From contig NC_079880.1 of NCBI RefSeq assembly GCF_029227915.1, positions 1,738,001-1,802,000 of the forward strand: 64,000 nt of DNA. Reading direction: 5' to 3'. This stretch comes from Hydractinia symbiolongicarpus. Taxonomy: Eukaryota; Cnidaria; Hydrozoa; Anthoathecata; Hydractiniidae. Positions within the stretch are counted from its first letter, which is position 1, and every line of letters starts with the position of its first letter. The translations under genes were made by a program, and so were the position numbers. This document shows, piece by piece, positions 62,096 through 64,000 of the stretch. Below the pieces are notes generated by a model. The model made no database searches. It was not told the origin of the DNA and saw only the letters and a program-made list of their open reading frames with translations.

Positions 62096-62415
62096 CCGGG
62101 TTTTCGTTTGCCGGCGATTAAACTTCTTTTATTCAGCGTTTCATCAAAAATGAAAACATTTTTAAAAACTACAAATCTTATGCGTTTTAGTGGTGAAAAA
62201 ATAATTTAAAAAATCGTTCTGGAAATGAGTTTACTCACAGGGTACTTTCTTTGTATACATTCGACTATACGTGCCAAGCCCGGGATTTTCGGGAAATCGC
62301 GGGTTTTCGTTTGCCGGCGATTAAACTGCTTTTATTCAGCGTCTCATCAAAAATGAAAACATTCTTGAAAACTACATGTCTCATGCGTTTTAGTGGTGAA
62401 ATAATAATTTAAAAA

Positions 62416-64000
62416 ATCGTTTGGGAAATGAGTTTACTTCCTGGGTACTTTCTTTGTATACTTTTGACTATACGGGCCGAGTCCAGGATTTACGGGAAAT
62501 CGCAGGTTTTCGTTTGTGGGCGATTAAACTTCATTTATTCAGCGTCTCATCAAAAATGAAAACATTTTTAAAAACTACAAGTCTCATGCGTTTTAGTGGT
62601 GAAAAAGTAATTTAAATAATCGTTCGGGAAATGAGTTTACTCCCTGGGTACTTTCTTTGTATACTTTTGACTATACGGGCAGAGTCCGGGATTTACGGGA
62701 AATCGGGGATTTTCGTTTGCCGGCGATTAAACTTCTTTTATTCAGCGTCCCATCAAATATGAAAATATTTTTGAAAACTACAAGTCTCAAGCGTTTAGTG
62801 GTCAAAAAATAATATAAAAAATCGTTCGGGAAATGAGTTTACTCCCTGGGTACTTTCTTTGTATACTTTTGACTATACGGGCCGAGTCCAGGATTTACGG
62901 GAAATCGCAGGTTTTCGTTTGCCGGCGATTAAACTTCATTTATTCAGCGTCTCATCAAAAATGAAAACATTTTTAAAAACTACAAGTCTCATGCGTTTTA
63001 GTGGTGAAAAAGTAATTTAAAAAATCGTTCGGGAAATGAGTTTACTCCCTGGGTACTTTCTTTGTATTCTTTTGACTATACGGGCCAAACCCGGGATTTA
63101 CGGAAAAACGCGGGTTTTAGTTTGCCGGCGATTAAACTTCTTTTATTCAGCGTCTCATAAAAAATGAAAACATTTTTGAAAACTACAAGTCTCATGCGGT
63201 TTAGTGGTGAAAAAATAATTTAAAAAATCGTTTGGGAAATGAGTTTACTCCCTGGGTACTTTCTTTGTATACTTTTGACTATACGGGCCGAGTCCGGGAT
63301 TTACGGGAAATCGCGGATTTTCGTTTGCCGGCGATTAAACTTCTTTTACTCAGCGTCCCATCAAATACGAAAATATTTTTGAAAACTACAAGTCTCATGC
63401 GTTTAGTGGTAAAAAAATAATATAAAAAATCGTTCGGGAAATGAGTTTACTCCCTGGGTACTTTCTTTGTATACTTTTGACTATACGGGCCAAGCCCGGG
63501 ATTTAAGGGATATCGCGGGTTTTCGTTTGCCGGCGATTAAACTTCTTTTATTCAGCGTCTCATCAAAAATGAAAACATTTTTGAAAACTACAAGTCTCAT
63601 GCGTTTTAGTGGTGAAAAAGTAATTTAAAAAATCGTTCGGGAAATGAGTTTACTCCCTGGGCACTTTCTTTGTATACTTTTGACTATACGGGCCGAGTCC
63701 GGGATTTACGGGAAATCGCGGATTTTCGTTTGCCGGCGATTAAACTTCTTTTATCCAGCGTCCCATCAAATATGAAAATATTTTTGAAAACTACAAGTCT
63801 CATGCGTTTAGTGGTAAAAAAATAATAAAAAAAATCGTTCGAGAAATGAATTTACTCCCTGGGTACTTTCTTTGTTTACTTTTGACTATACGGGCCAAGC
63901 CCGGGATTTACGGGAAATCGCGGGTTTTCGTTTGCCGGCGATTAAACTTCTTTCATTCAGCGTCTCATCAAAAATAAAAACATTTTTAAAAACTACAAGT
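62416..64000 (+). repeat. Right-edge satellite monomers
   Basis: Only monomers are present. The order gtttgtgggcg, gggaaatcggggatt with aatatgaaaatattt, caggattta with cttcatttattc, then a ggaaaaacgcgggttttag monomer (about 63.1 kb) resembles 33.7-34.4 kb and 48.5-49.2 kb, so this is probably the start of another diverged copy of the large duplication. The array is cut by the window end inside a monomer. Confidence 0.75.

Larger units (their letters stand above)
60200..62415 (+). repeat. Third, partial copy of the 14-monomer unit
   Basis: It matches 42.36-44.38 kb at an offset of 17837, rising to 18039 after one extra monomer at about 60.78-60.99 kb (acttcctggg, gccagccatt). It carries both loop-inversion monomers, gttttggtgg, and the ggattttcggg monomer in the same order. 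It ends near 62415, where acttcctggg replaces actccctggg. Confidence 0.88.
1..64000 (+). repeat. Satellite DNA array, ~203-bp monomer, about 315 copies
   Basis: The landmark ggaaatgagtttact recurs every 202-204 bp from the first base to the last, always in the same orientation, with no interruption by other sequence. Neighbouring copies differ at scattered positions, and the same variants recur at distances that are multiples of the monomer. Such direct tandem organisation with higher-order units is typical of eukaryotic satellite DNA. Known satellites of this kind sit in centromeric, pericentromeric or subtelomeric heterochromatin; which applies here cannot be read from the sequence. I do not recognise the family. 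Both edges are cut by the window. Confidence 0.98.

Noticed and set aside
1-64000. A CRISPR array or other prokaryotic repeat system
   Set aside because: There are no short repeats separated by unique spacers, since the whole 203 bp is repeated. No cas or other genes are present.
1-64000. An rDNA spacer, tRNA-derived or SINE-like origin
   Set aside because: I see no rRNA or tRNA sequence, no good pol III A and B box pair, and no poly-A tail with target-site duplication. Short A-runs are part of the monomer.
1-64000. Promoter-like TTGACT and TATAC strings (tttgactatacggg)
   Set aside because: They are fixed parts of every monomer with no downstream gene, and the spacing does not fit a bacterial -35/-10 pair.

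Overview
The whole 64 kb window is one uninterrupted tandem array of a satellite DNA with a monomer of about 203 bp. Roughly 315 monomers lie head to tail, all in the same orientation. No unique sequence, gene, RNA gene, transposon, CRISPR array or origin is visible, and the array runs off both ends of the window. The open frames that recur with monomer spacing are by-products of the repeat, not genes.

Organism: a homogeneous satellite this long, with multi-monomer higher-order structure, points to a eukaryotic nuclear genome, probably a centromeric, pericentromeric or other heterochromatic block. I do not recognise the monomer and cannot name a lineage. The monomer is about 37% G+C. It has 13 CpGs where about 7 would be expected from base composition, which argues against long-term heavy CpG methylation.

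Monomer layout, numbered from the recurring ggaaatgag: 1-49 holds a GTATAC site; 50-99 is a CpG-dense core with 9 of the 13 CpGs, a 5-5-5 quasi-palindrome (GATTT-ACGGG-AAATC, 64-78) and GCCGGC; 100-197 is A+T-rich with several A/T tracts.

Layout by region. About 0-20.6 kb is the left domain. It carries monomers with a cccgcgattaaacctctttc variant and a 15-monomer unit repeated at 3.04 kb. A 14-monomer tandem duplication covers 8.5-14.1 kb, and 13.9-17.2 kb is a mosaic second copy of 2.4-5.95 kb. About 20.6-24 kb is transitional and begins at a truncated monomer. From about 24.5 kb a cttcatttattcag variant marks the right domain. This holds hexamer units (24.0-30.3 kb and 31.0-33.4 kb) and a roughly 10 kb segmental duplication (33.5-42.85 kb and 48.3-58.5 kb). 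A 14-monomer tandem duplication lies between those two copies (42.35-48.0 kb) and recurs in part at 60.2-62.4 kb. Recent heptamer and tetramer duplications lie at 57.0-60.6 kb.

The interest of the window is its record of satellite turnover: nested duplications of 2, 3, 4, 6, 7, 14 and 15 monomers and of about 10 kb, gains and losses of whole monomers, sub-monomer deletions, chimeric monomers, and a 15-bp loop inversion that later duplications spread to six places. Coordinates of duplicated blocks come from reading and aligning by eye; edges are good to about 50-100 bp unless given exactly.
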